A stretch of DNA of 64,000 bases from the NCBI RefSeq assembly GCF_026213295.1, contig NC_079419.1, positions 10,918,300-10,982,299 of the forward strand, given 5' to 3'. Positions 24,247 to 33,793 of this stretch are shown piece by piece. The stretch's first letter is position 1. The number at the start of each line of letters is the position of its first letter. Both the position numbers and the translations under genes were made by a program. Below the pieces are notes generated by a model, which searched no databases, was not told the origin of the DNA, and saw only the letters and a program-made list of their open reading frames with translations. Source of the stretch: Gadus chalcogrammus. Its lineage: Eukaryota; Chordata; Actinopteri; Gadiformes; Gadidae.

Positions 24247-24252
24247 TTTATT
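24247..24252 (-). terminator. chd7: candidate chd7 poly(A) signal
   Basis: AATAAA on the minus strand (TTTATT on the plus strand), about 1.6 kb past the chd7 stop. This is compatible with a CHD7-sized 3' UTR. Confidence 0.5.
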
Positions 24253-25948
24253 AAAAGCATCATAGCTACAATTCATCATAATGATGTCTCAAAAAACAAA
24301 ATAAAACAAAAAGACACACCAAAATAAAGAACATGTACACGGTAAGTCTGTAAACTTCAAGGCTAGATAATTTTGAGGTAATGCTCTTCAGCTTGCTGGC
24401 TAAAAGTAACTAAAAGTCCATTTCAAGAAAGTAGCTAAGTAATAAAGGTACCTGATTATATTGAACTCTCAACACCAGTGCATCAACAGGAACAGAGTGA
24501 GACATGATTGCAGTATTATTCATCATTTACAGTTTAGGTTCATTTTTATTTCATACCACACATCTGGTTAGTCATGTACTGTTTGTGTTTGTGTGTTTGT
24601 GTGTGTGCGTGTCTGTGTGTGTATGTTATGTCTGAACATTCAAAAGCTGCCTTGATTATTGCTGTGTCAGCAGGGGGGGGGGATGCGTTCGAGACGCCCA
24701 CAGCGTTTAAAAGGCAGCGATGTCAACCTGTGTTTCCACGACAATACACCAGCCCATAATTCATAGATATATGATATAGAACCTATTTTTTAGTGAGCGC
24801 CGCGTGTTCAGTGTTCCACGGCGTTCCACAGTGTGAGACTAGATCAGCCGCTGCCATGGCTACGGAGCAGGACAACAACGGACAACAGGTCGGGTGGGCG
24901 GAGTTCCAACCCGGACCGGGAGAGACCACGTTCCCCCGGCTCCCTCCCCTGGGAGAGACCGCTCCTGCCTGAGAGACACCAGCCAATCAGAGGTCCCCAA
25001 CCCCCGCCCGCCCATGCCAGGCAGAGCAGACGATCCCAGAGAGAGATGAAGACAGTAGTAAGACCCTTGAGAGGGGGTTCAGTCACCGGGCCGTTCCAAC
25101 ACACCACACACAGGACCCAGCGCGAGCTAGACCTGGATGTGAGCTAGACCGCCCGGATGTGAGCTAGACCACCCGAATGCGAGTTTGACCTGGATGTAAG
25201 TTTGACCTGGGTCAGAGTTGGACCTGGATGTGGGCTGGTCCTCTGCGTGTGCGCGTGGGTATTGCAGTGTGTGACAGACATGTAGAAACGCTTTAAAGTC
25301 GACCTGGTCTGATATGTGAGAACTACAAAAAAAAGTAATAAAATTACAAAACAAAATCTGCTCTGAGACGATGCAGCAGATAAACTCCATTACCCACAAT
25401 TCCTTTGCAGCAGCGTCGTCAGACAGGCGGGCGACCTCATAATGCCGTTTTTAGAATGTTAAGGAAGAAAAAAAGAAAATCAAAGTGTAACTTCAGTCAA
25501 TATCAAGAGTCCAGAGAAAGTTCTGGAAACACCGACTCCTGAGGCGGCCAGCAGACCGCTTGCTCTTTATACTTTATCACTTCTGAAGCACTGCACAGTG
25601 CCGACAGGTTGAAGGTCAAACTAGGTGGAGGAGGGGCCCCGCCCCCTCCCAGTAGAGGATCCTGACTAGACTACCGAGAGAGACCGCGCTCCCACACACA
25701 GTAGATATAGCTGGCAGAACCAGGACACACAACAGAAAGATGAGAACTCATCCCGCTTAGATATCTGAGGGGGGAGGGGGGAGAGAGACAGACGGAGAGA
25801 CCGGGCCTTCGTTATACCCCGAGGTCGGTCAAGTTTGTGTTTCCTGTCGTGTCCTCTTTTCCTTTTTTACCTTCAGTCACTCTTGTCCTTCTCTGAGGAG
25901 CCCTCCTGCTCGCCCTCCCCTTCCCTCTCCTCCTCCTCAATCGGTGAG
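24253..25948 (-). other. chd7: probable chd7 3' UTR
   Basis: No protein is supported in 24,253-25,870. It includes a G-run at 24,674 and a GATGTGAGCTAGACC-type short tandem repeat at 25,125-25,230. Between 25,873 and 25,948 an alternative frame could encode an acidic C-terminus ending SSEKDKSD, so the UTR may start a little further left. Confidence 0.5.
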
Positions 25949-26906
25949 TCATCCCCCTCTCTCCCGTCTCCTCCTCCTCCTCCTCTTTCTCTCTCCGCCC
26001 AAGTCACTGTCCGCTCCTCCGCCCTCCTGGGCCGCCGCGCCGCCCTGCTCCTCTCCTGCCGCTCCTCCCTCCTTCCTGGGGGTGGGGCTGCTGGTGGCCG
26101 TGGCAACGGCGGAGGCGGTGGCCATTGCGCTCTGCAGCTGAGCCAGCGTGCTGGCGGAGGCCGAGGGGAAGCCCTGCAGGCCGAGGGCGGCCAGGCCGGG
26201 GGGCAGGAACACCGAGGGGTAAAAGAGCCCCGGGGCCATGCTGGACAGCAGGAAGGGGTTGAAGCCCAGAGAGTTGGCCGACAGGCCGGCCAGCAGCGCC
26301 GCCGCGTCTCCGTTCAGCACCGCCGCCTCCGAGGGCGGGTCCGCCGCCAGGGGCGCGGCCACGCTGCCGCTGGCCTTCTCCTCGCGCTCCGCCTTCCTCT
26401 TCCTTCTCTTCGCCTTCTTCCCTTCTGCTTCTCCCTCCTCCGCAGCTCTTCCCTCTCTCCCCTCCTCCTCGTCTCTCCTCCTCTTGCTGCTCCCTTCCTC
26501 CTCTGCCTCCTCTTCCTCCACCTCCTCTTCCTCCTCCAGGGTTCCGTTGCCGGCCGTCCCCGTTACCATGGCGCCGAATGGCGACTGTGACGAGGCGGCG
26601 GCTAAGTTCCCTCCGAACAGACCGCCCAGACCGCCCAGGCTGAACATGTTGGACAGCCCCCCCATGCCCCCAAGCCCCCCCATGCCGGGCAGCATGAGGG
26701 GCAGCATGGAGGCCGCTGCCGCGTTGGCGGCCGCCTGCTTGGGGTCCGAGGAGGGCGGGAAAGCCATGAGGCCGGCAGCCAGCTGCAGGGACTGCAGGCT
26801 CTGGAGGGACGACAGGTCCATCCCCCCCGCTGGAGAGACTGGAGGCTCTGCAGCGACGACAGGTCCATCCCCCCCAGGAGACTGCTGAGCAGCAGCGGGT
26901 TCAGAC
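25949..26906 (-). CDS. chd7: chd7 segment 16: last coding exon
   Basis: Acceptor CAGGAG at 26,907-26,908, phase 1 entry (G)LNPLLLSSLLGGMDLSSLQ. A 50-bp piece encoding GGMDLSSLQSLQSLQ is then tandemly duplicated; the second copy is one G short (7 where 8 would keep frame), so the frame breaks there. The rest reads LMAFPPSSDPKQAA, LPLMLPGMGG, LGGLGGLFGG, an acidic/basic block, NPFLLSSMAPGLFYPS and FLPPGLAALGLQGFPS. All of these are CHD7 C-terminal landmarks. It ends in a poly-Arg frame at 25,949; an acidic alternative frame runs to 25,873, so the true end is unsettled. Confidence 0.85.
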
Positions 26907-26939
26907 CTCCTGCATAGACAACACAGATTACAGCCTCCC

Positions 26940-27510
26940 ACTTTGCTAAGGGACCTCCCACCTTGTTAAGAGAGCTCCCATCTTGTTAAGAGAGCTCCCA
27001 CCTTGTTAAGAGAGCTCCCACCTTGTTAAGAGAGCTCCCACCTTGTTAAGAGAGCTCCCATCTTGTTAAGAGAGCTCCCATCTTGTTAAGAGAGCTCCCA
27101 TCTTGTAAAGAGAGCTCCCACCTTGTAAAGGGTCCTCCCACCTTGTAAAGGGTCCTCCCACCTTGTAAAGGGTCCTCCCACCTTGTAAAGGGTCCTCCCA
27201 CCTTGTAAAGGGTCCTCCCACCTTGTAAAGGGTCCTCCCACGTTGTAAAGGGTCCTCCCACCTTGTAAAGGGTCCTCCCACCTTGTAAAGGGTCCTCCCA
27301 CCTTGTAAAGGGTCCTCCCACCTTGACCTTGTAAAGGGTCCTCCCACCTTGTAAAGGATCCTCCCATCTTGTTAAGAGACCTCCCATCTTGTTAAGAGAC
27401 CTCCCATCTTGTTAAGAGACCTCCCATCTTGTTAAGAGACCTCCCATCTTGTTAAGAGACCTCCCATCTTGTTAAGAGACCTCCCATCTTGTTAAGAGAC
27501 CTCCCACCTT
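26940..27510. repeat. 20-bp minisatellite in the chd7 penultimate intron
   Basis: About 28 copies of a 20-bp unit TCCCACCTTGTAAAGGGTCC (variants TTGTTAAGAGAGC and TTGTTAAGAGACC), clustered by variant. It begins some 35 bp from the acceptor of the last chd7 exon. The segregated variants suggest repeated local amplification. Confidence 0.95.
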
Positions 27511-27658
27511 TGACCTCCGAAGTCCCCACAAAGATAGGAAATCGAACAATGTGTTTTCTTGTGACACAGAGGCCTACTACGTTACTGATCATTGTACAAC
27601 CATTCCTAGTTCCATTGGTGAAGCACAGAGCGTTAATAATGCTAGCGAGCTAACGTAC

Positions 27659-27839
27659 CGCTGGAGGAGGCAGCGGAGGCCAGTGTAGCCTGGGCGGCCT
27701 GGGCTGCAGCCGCTGCCTGGGCGGCCGCCGCAGCCTTCGCTATCTCAGACTTTGGTCTTCGCCCACGACGACGGACCCCCTCCTCGCGGACGACCGGGCC
27801 GGTCAGCAGGCGGTCGAACATGGCTTCTGGGAGGAAACC
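27659..27839 (-). CDS. chd7: chd7 segment 15
   Basis: A 181-bp exon, phase 0 to 1, acceptor CCTGCAG, donor GTACGT. It encodes [17 protein letters not shown], then [15 protein letters not shown] followed by an Ala/Gln-rich run. This is the end of the second BRK-type segment and the Arg-rich linker before GLNPLL. Confidence 0.95.
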
Positions 27840-28037
27840 CTGCAGGGAGGAAGGAGCAGTGGTTAGGAAGGAGCTGAGAAACAGTCCTCACAAGGAGCTG
27901 AACAACAGTGTCCTCACATGGATCTGAACAACAGTGTCCTCACATGGAGCTGAACAACAGTGTCCTCACAAGGCAGTGATAATGAATACAGTGAAAACTA
28001 GGCTCCATCTGATTGGCCGGCATCAGCTGTCACTCAC
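27840..28037. repeat. chd7 intron with AACAGTGTCCTCACA repeats
   Basis: A ~24-bp unit (GAGCTGAACAACAGTGTCCT) occurs three to four times at 27,885-27,975. Confidence 0.75.
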
Positions 28038-28140
28038 CGACTGCTTGACGATGTCTGTCCAATCGGGAGCGATGGCAAACTCTGGGTTTTCCAGCAGCCA
28101 CCGGGAGCTCTTTCATTGGTGGAGCCATGGCCCCGCCCAT
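28038..28140 (-). CDS. chd7: chd7 segment 14 (BRK region, frameshifted)
   Basis: Acceptor TTCTCAAG, donor GTGAGT. It opens MGGAMAPPMKELP and then loses frame; in the shifted frame it continues RWLLENPEFAIAPDWTDIV, so the two frames together match the second BRK domain of CHD7. The exon is 103 bp, whereas a phase 0 to 0 exon needs 102 or 105. The break is a net +1/-2 at CTCCCGGTGG. Confidence 0.9.
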
Positions 28141-28291
28141 CTTGAGAAGAACAACATGTCAATCTCAACTCCACTTTATTCATACAGTCCTACTATTAAT
28201 TTTCCGATTGTGAATGTGTTAGACTGTGTGCGTGTGCTAGACTGTGTGATAGACCATGTGACAGGCTGTTGTGCGTGCTGCGGGGCGCTAC

Positions 28292-28432
28292 CTTGCGTCC
28301 GTTGCGGCGGTTCACCACGGGGACCCTCTCCTCCCCGGTCAGCGTGTTGATGTCGATCTTGTTGGGGTTCCTGCAGCGGTGGCGCTTCTGCTTGGGCTTG
28401 GACAGCTGGGACATCATCAGGTCCTCGCTCTT
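28292..28432 (-). CDS. chd7: chd7 segment 13
   Basis: A 141-bp exon, phase 0 to 0, donor GTAGCG, acceptor in a C-run. It encodes [39 protein letters not shown] and NRRNGRK, among the most conserved CHD7 sequence. Confidence 0.97.
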
Positions 28433-28474
28433 CTGGGGGGGGGGGGGGAGGGTGTCATTATGACATCACATGCT

Positions 28475-28830
28475 GACACGTCTTACTGGTCTGAAGTTGG
28501 TCATGTTACTGGTCTTAGTGGTGTGAAGTTGGTCATGTTACTGGCCTTGCTGGTGTGAAGCTTGTCATGGTCTTCATTCATGTTACCGGTCTTACTGGTG
28601 TGAAGCTTGTCATGGTCTTCATTCATGTTAATGGTCTTACTGGTGTGAAGTTGGTCATGTTACTGGTCTGAGTGGTGTGAAGTTGGTCATGTTACTGGTC
28701 TTACTGGTGTGAAGCTTGTCATGTTACTGGTCTTACTGGTGTGAAGCTGGTCATGTTACTGGTCTTACTGGTGTGAAGCTGGTCATGTTACTGGTCTTAC
28801 TGGTGTGAAGCTGGTCATGTCCATGGTGTA
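28475..28830. repeat. chd7: ~32-bp minisatellite containing the chd7 segment-12 splice donor
   Basis: About ten copies of TTACTGGTCTTACTGGTGTG followed by AAGCTGGTCATG. The rightmost copy is the real exon end plus donor of segment 12 (minus strand AGCTTCACACCA|GTAAGA). The others lie downstream in the intron and keep the same CCA|GTAAGA motif. Confidence 0.9.
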
Positions 28831-29013
28831 GGAGGGGTGTTGCTGCAGCCAGTCTCTGAGCTCCTGATTGGACGCGGTGGCCGTCTCTCCGTCCTCCGGC
28901 GCGGCGGGGGGGCGTCGGCCCGGACTCCGCCCGGAACCCCCCGCCCCTCGCCCGCCCCGGGATGCCTCGCGGACCCCCTCACCCGCCGAAGCCTTGGTCC
29001 CCTCCGATTCGTC
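28801..29013 (-). CDS. chd7: chd7 segment 12 (diverged first BRK region)
   Basis: A 213-bp exon, phase 0 to 0, acceptor GTTGCAG, donor GTAAGA. The 5' half is Gly/Arg/Pro-rich and does not clearly match the usual RIPVINLEDGT start of BRK1. The 3' half reads NQELRDWLQQHPSYTMDM, which does match BRK1, then TSFTP, which joins KSEDL of the next exon. Either the first half has diverged under GC-rich drift or it hides compensating indels. Confidence 0.85.
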
Positions 29014-29077
29014 CTGCAACAAGCACACAACAGGAAGTCAGCCCCAGAGCAGGACGTCAGCCATGTTGGGTGGTTGG

Positions 29078-29325
29078 GAGTCTCTTAGCTCAGGAGGTAG
29101 AGCAGTTGTTTTGTAACTGAAAGGTTGCTAGTTCGATCGCCAGCTCCTCCTAGCCGAGTGTTGATGTGTCCCTGAGCAAGACACTTAACCCTAACTGCTC
29201 CTGACGAGCTGGCTGTCGCCTTGCATGGTTGACTCTTCCGTCGGTGTGTCAATGTGTGTATTAACTGATGTAAGTCGCTTTGGATAAAAGCGTCTGCCAA
29301 ATGCCCTAATTGTAATTGTAATTGT
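29078..29325 (+). mobile_element. tRNA-derived SINE (V-SINE-like)
   Basis: A tRNA-like head (TTAGCTCAGGAGGTAGAGC as A box, GGTTGCTAGTTCGATC as B box) is followed by the conserved GTCGCTTTGGATAAAAGCG / TCTGCCAAATGC block known from fish V-SINEs. It has a (TAATTG)n tail. It lies in the chd7 intron in the opposite orientation to the gene. Confidence 0.8.
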
Positions 29326-29472
29326 TTGTGTTCTCCGTCTTTCACTGCTCCATTTGTTCTTTTAACATTGTAGTTTTTACATTTATGGCTTTGAGTATAT
29401 TGTAATGTCGCGTGATGTACATTTTACTACATCATATTGTTTAGATCCATTTATTTCAGCCCGCCGCCTCAC

Positions 29473-29733
29473 CCCTTCTGCTCCTCCTTCTGCTGCTGCT
29501 CCTCCCGCTGCTGCTCCTCCTTTCTTGTTGCCCATGAACAGCATTTCCAGTCCCTCTACATTTTTCCTGCGGCCACGCCTCCTTCGCATTATGGGCAGGT
29601 CGGCGTCCAATGAGCCGTTGGCCCTGTGGCCGGAGGGCGGGATCTGCTGCTGCAACAGTTCCATCTGGGCCTTGAGGGAGGGGCTGGAGAAGCCGGCCAA
29701 TGAGGCGGCAGCCTTGTGGTGATGGTGCATGCC
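29473..29733 (-). CDS. chd7: chd7 segment 11
   Basis: A 261-bp exon, phase 0 to 0, acceptor TTGTTCCAG, donor GTGAGG. It encodes GMHHHHKAAASLAGF, LKAQMELLQQQI, MRRRRGRRKNVEGLEMLF and a Gly/Ala-rich end. The RRRRGRRKNVEGL block is diagnostic of CHD7-family proteins. Confidence 0.95.
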
Positions 29734-29979
29734 CTGGAACAACAGAAGGTCATGAGAGGTCAATGTCCATCCTCCCTTTGACCTAAGAACGCCGCCAGGT
29801 CGATCTCCCAGTACATCTACAGCCACAGCTGGAACAGACCAGAGAGCTGCACCACAGAGCTAGCAAGCTTAGTGCTTGTTCAAGCAGGTTTAACGCTTGT
29901 AATTTAAACGCTAGAGCTAGTAAGCAAAACAATACAGCTAGCTAGCTAGCTAATAGCAAGAGAATTGTAGATAAATGCA

Positions 29980-30115
29980 TGAAGTCCATGGCTTGGTTCT
30001 GTGTACCTTAGTGAGGTCCATGGCGTGGTTCTGGGTGTGTGTGTACCTTACTGAGGTCCAAGGCGTGGTTCTGTGTGTGTGTACCTTAGTGAGGTCCATG
30101 GCGTGGTTCTGGGTG
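29980..30115. repeat. chd7: tandem copies of the chd7 segment-10 exon end and donor
   Basis: Three nearly identical ~36-41 bp units (plus strand TACCTTAGTGAGGTCCATGG, CGTGGTTCTG, TGTGTG) and a degenerate fourth. The rightmost unit is the authentic exon-intron junction; the others are intronic copies that keep AAG|GTACAC. Confidence 0.9.
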
Positions 30116-30258
30116 TCTGTAGCAGCGTGGCTCTCTCTCAGCTGGGCCACCATGTCCATCAGGTTGCGCCTCTTGGCTGCGCGCTCCGCCTCGATCTCCA
30201 CCTTCCTCCTCCTCCGCCGGCGCTGCCGCGGCACCGTCAAGCTGAGGGGGTCCTCCTG
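30085..30258 (-). CDS. chd7: chd7 segment 10
   Basis: A 174-bp exon, phase 0 to 0, acceptor TGTCCAG, donor GTACAC. It encodes [44 protein letters not shown] and NHAMDLTK. Reading on through the duplicated donor units would add HAMDLTK-like peptides until a stop. Confidence 0.95.
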
Positions 30259-30722
30259 CTGGACACACACAGCGTTACAGCCTGATACACACTCCTGGAG
30301 GACACGCACACTGATACACACTCCTGGAGGACACACACACTGATACACACTCCTGGAGGACAGTGTTACAACCTGATACACACCGACACACACTCAACGG
30401 ACAGTGAATTCTTCCCGGATTACTGTTGGTTACACAACCCTAAGCTGACACCTATTTAATGTTAGTATATTTTAACTTCATGTAGTGAGAGTGATTGAAA
30501 CAGCGAGCCCCAGCACTGTGGTTTCCTCAGTACGGTGTGAGAATGCTAAATGCTAACAGCACATGTAGCGTCAGCGCTAACCCTCCACCTCCACCAGGGA
30601 TTATAAAAATAGCCTCATTAGCATAGCTGAAGGTTAGTGCTGTGCATGTGGTGTGTGACTGACGTGCACGTGGCAGGTTTGTGTGTGACTCACATGCACT
30701 AGCAGGTGTGTGTGTGACTCAC

Positions 30723-30978
30723 GTGCACATGCGGGGACAGGGTGATGTCTTCACTGCCGCTGTAGGCGGCGTGTGCGGCCGCCATTGACAGCTCCGCTAG
30801 GCTCCGCCTGCAGCGGGCTCTCCGTTGCCGGTGCGACGGCCGTGGCGGAGGTCGCCGCGGCACTGTAGCCCGGCAACAGGTTGCCGGGGAAGTCAAAGAG
30901 CTGGCGCCTGTTGACCGGCCACTTGCCCTTCAAGATGGCGTCGCAAATATTATCCATCCGGTTGATCATCACCCGATC
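30723..30978 (-). CDS. chd7: chd7 segment 9 (frameshifted)
   Basis: Acceptor CCTCAG, donor GTGAGT. It opens [30 protein letters not shown] and [13 protein letters not shown], up to ESPLQ. The conserved continuation SLAELSM and [11 protein letters not shown] is in another frame. Length 256 is one more than, or two short of, a multiple of three, as the phase-0 flanks require. The break lies at CTGCAGGCGGAGC. Confidence 0.93.
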
Positions 30979-31393
30979 CTGAGGAGGGAGAGGGAAGAGG
31001 GAGGGGGCCGGAGGGCAGAGAGAGGGGGAGGTGAAGGTGACAGACAGAGGCAGATGGTTAATGGTGTTGTTATTCCAAAGTGTTGGAGAAGTGTCTGCCT
31101 CAGCCAGTGAACCCCCTCCTCATCTAGGGTCCCGCGGCCCCACCACCTCCTGTCTATCAAGAGTCCCAGATCATACAAAGACACACGGCCCCAAACTGGA
31201 TCTAAGACCACAGAACTATCCATCTGCTGTCGAATCCAACGCAGAACGGCCGGAGTGTGAGAGAAAGTGAGCGAGAGTTTGAGTGAGTTAGAGAGTGAAC
31301 GAGCACGAGTGAGTGGGAGAGCTACTGCCCGTTGGTATGCGAGCACCCACCCCCCCCCCCGTGTGTGGTCTGCCCCCCGGTCAGCGGCCTCAC

Positions 31394-31545
31394 CTTGGGC
31401 CAGAAGGAGAAGGAGTAGCTGCGCTCCGGCAGCCCGGGCAGGAGGTCCTGCAGCGCCGAGGGCTCCGCCGTCTCGTCCCGCCCCGACGCCGGCAGAGACA
31501 CGTTGCTGTCCTCGTCAAAGTTCTTCTGCTCCGACGGAGCGCTCG
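31394..31545 (-). CDS. chd7: chd7 segment 8
   Basis: A 152-bp exon, phase 1 to 0, acceptor CCTCCAG, donor GTGAGG. It encodes (A)SAPSEQKNFDEDSNVSLP, then DLLPGLPERSYSFSFWPK. KNFDEDSN and FSFWPK match CHD7 and lead into DRVMINR. Confidence 0.95.
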
Positions 31546-31995
31546 CTGGAGGGGGAGAGAGAGGGAAGGCGGGAGAGAGATCAGGATAAGAAGGAGGGAG
31601 GAGGGAGGAGAGAGACAGACGAGGACAGGATCAGACCAGGATAAGGACGTGTTGTCAAGGGAGACGGGCCCTCATTTCAGATCCGTCACCCTGACGACAC
31701 CTGGACTCATTAACGCCCCCCACAGCGGCCCCCCTCCACAGGGGGAACTCCAGGAATAGACCCCTCCCCACGGAGCATGACGTCATCACTGCAGGGAGCC
31801 TGCACTAGGGCGAGGGATCTACGTAGGATTAACAGCTAGGGCTAGGCAACATGAGGGAGCTATAGCTAAGGCGCTAGATAGCATCAGAGCTAAATCCTCA
31901 GCAAACGAATTAATACAGCCATAGAAGCCCTATCCTGCGCCATGCTAACCTACTAAGTGCTAACTAGTAACTAGTCTAACTAGGGCTCCACTCAC

Positions 31996-32898
31996 CCTCC
32001 GCCTGGGAAGACTTCTCAGATTTGTCGTCTTCGTCCATCTTCTCCTCATCCTCCTCCTGACTCCTCTCGGTCGGTCGGGGAGACTTGGGAGAAGGAGGAG
32101 AGCTGCCCTCTGTCCCCCGGCCCTCCTCCTCCGGCTCCTCCAGCACCTCCTTCTGGGGACTCATGGTCTTGGGCTGCTCCTTGGGAGGGGATGAGGGGGG
32201 TTCAATCGCCGTTGCCTCCACCTCCTCCTCTCCTCCCTGCTTCCCGGTCTCCTCCTGGTCTGATCCGATTGGTTCTGACGGCTTCTCCTTCTGCTCCTCT
32301 TGGCTTGAGGCCGGGAGCTCCGTCTCCTCCTCCTTCACCTCCTTCTTGGGGGAGGCCAGGTTCTCCTCTTTACCTTCTCCTTCAACCTCCACTTCCTCCT
32401 TGACATCATCGGCTTTTGGAGTCTCTCCCTCCGCCTTCACCGTCGCCTCCCCCTCTCCCTCCTCCACCTCCTCCTCCTCCTCCTCCTCCTTAGCCAGGGT
32501 AGCCTCGGCGGCGCTAGCAGCGCTGGCCACCTCGGCGGGCGTGAGGAGGGGCGTGGCTCCAGGGTCAGGCGTGGGGGCGCGTCTTGCCACGGCCCCGCCC
32601 TTATGGGCGTGGCGGCGGTGGGCCTCCAGGAAGGCGAGCTCGGGGTCGTTGAGGATGTGGTAGTCCGTGCGGCTCACGCCGTGCCGCGAGGCGCCTAGCA
32701 ACAGGTCGTGGTCGTGGCGACCGCACTCCCACCAGTCGGGGAGGTCAGGGGAGGGCTGGCACAGCAGCAGGCGCTCCGTCAGCTGCGGGTGGGGCAGCAC
32801 CTGCTCCCGGATGCGGCGCAGCAGCTCGATGCGGTACAGGGTCCGGGAGGCGCGCTCCTCAGTGATGGGGTCGATGATCAGGGTGGGGTCAGGGAGCT
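31996..32898 (-). CDS. chd7: chd7 segment 7: large exon with acidic linker
   Basis: A 903-bp exon, phase 1 to 1, acceptor ATCCACAG, donor GTGAGT. The 5' part is highly conserved: [58 protein letters not shown]. The following ~200 residues are Glu/Lys/Ser/Pro-rich and low complexity, ending [13 protein letters not shown]. In CHD7 the conserved part belongs to the SANT/SLIDE-associated region that contacts linker DNA (family knowledge). Confidence 0.97.
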
Positions 32899-32919
32899 CT
32901 GTGGATGGGGCGTACCGTT

Positions 32920-33380
32920 ACTACTACGTCAGCACTCCATACACACTGTTACTACGTCAGCACTGAAAACACACTTACTGCATCGACACTTCCTACTACG
33001 TCAGCACTGCATAGACTTCCTACTACGCCAGCACTGCATAGTCTTCCTACTACGTGAGCACTGCACACTTCCTACTACGTGAGCACTGCACACTTCCTAC
33101 TACGTGAGCACTGCACACTTCCTGCTACGTGAGCACTGCACACTTCCTACTACGTGAGCACTGCACACTTCCTACTACGTGAGCACTGCAGACACTTCCT
33201 ACTACGTGAGCACTGCAGACACTTCCTACTACGTGAGCACTGCACACTTCCTACTACGTGAGCACTGCAGACACTTCCTACTACGTGAGCACTGCACACT
33301 TCCTACTACGTGAGCACTGCACACTTCCTACTACGTGAGCACTGCAGACACACTCAAATTCAGCACTGCAATGACACCGT
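32920..33380. repeat. minisatellite CTACTACGTGAGCACTGCA in a chd7 intron
   Basis: About 18 units of ~25 bp (CTACTACGTGAGCACTGCA, CACTTC), with GACA insert variants. Confidence 0.95.
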
Positions 33381-33584
33381 TACTACTACGTCAGCACTGA
33401 TTACTCATTGTACTAGATCAGCCCTAAATACATCCTACTACCAAGTCAGCTTAAGTACTTAGTGTAGTGTGTAGTAGTGTATGTGTAGTGTGTGGTAGTG
33501 TGTGTGCACCTGTCTGTCTTGAGGCTCATGCGGCAGACCCACTAGTGTAGTGTGTAGTGTGTGTGTGTAGTAGTGCGTCTGTAC

Positions 33585-33793
33585 CTGAGTGTGTCTTGAG
33601 GCTCATGCGGCACACCCTCTTGCACATGGCGATAAAGGAATAGTAGTATTTCTCCAGGCTCTCGTCCGTCTTCTTGTCCAGCCGGGCGAAAGCCCTGAAC
33701 TGGGCCCAGTCAAAGCCCTGCCGCGGGGGGTGGAACACCACCCCGAAGGTTGACACCACCCGGTAGAAGTCTGCCTCCTCCCGACGCGTCCAC
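33585..33793 (-). CDS. chd7: chd7 segment 6 (SANT-like)
   Basis: A 209-bp exon, phase 2 to 1, acceptor CCACCCAG, donor GTACAG. It encodes [57 protein letters not shown] and SLKTHS. It is a Myb/SANT-type helical block of CHD7. Confidence 0.97.

Noticed and set aside
27046..27387. Minus-strand frames with GGPFTRWEDPLQ repeats
   Set aside because: All three frames are open because the 20-bp repeat lacks stops; intronic minisatellite.
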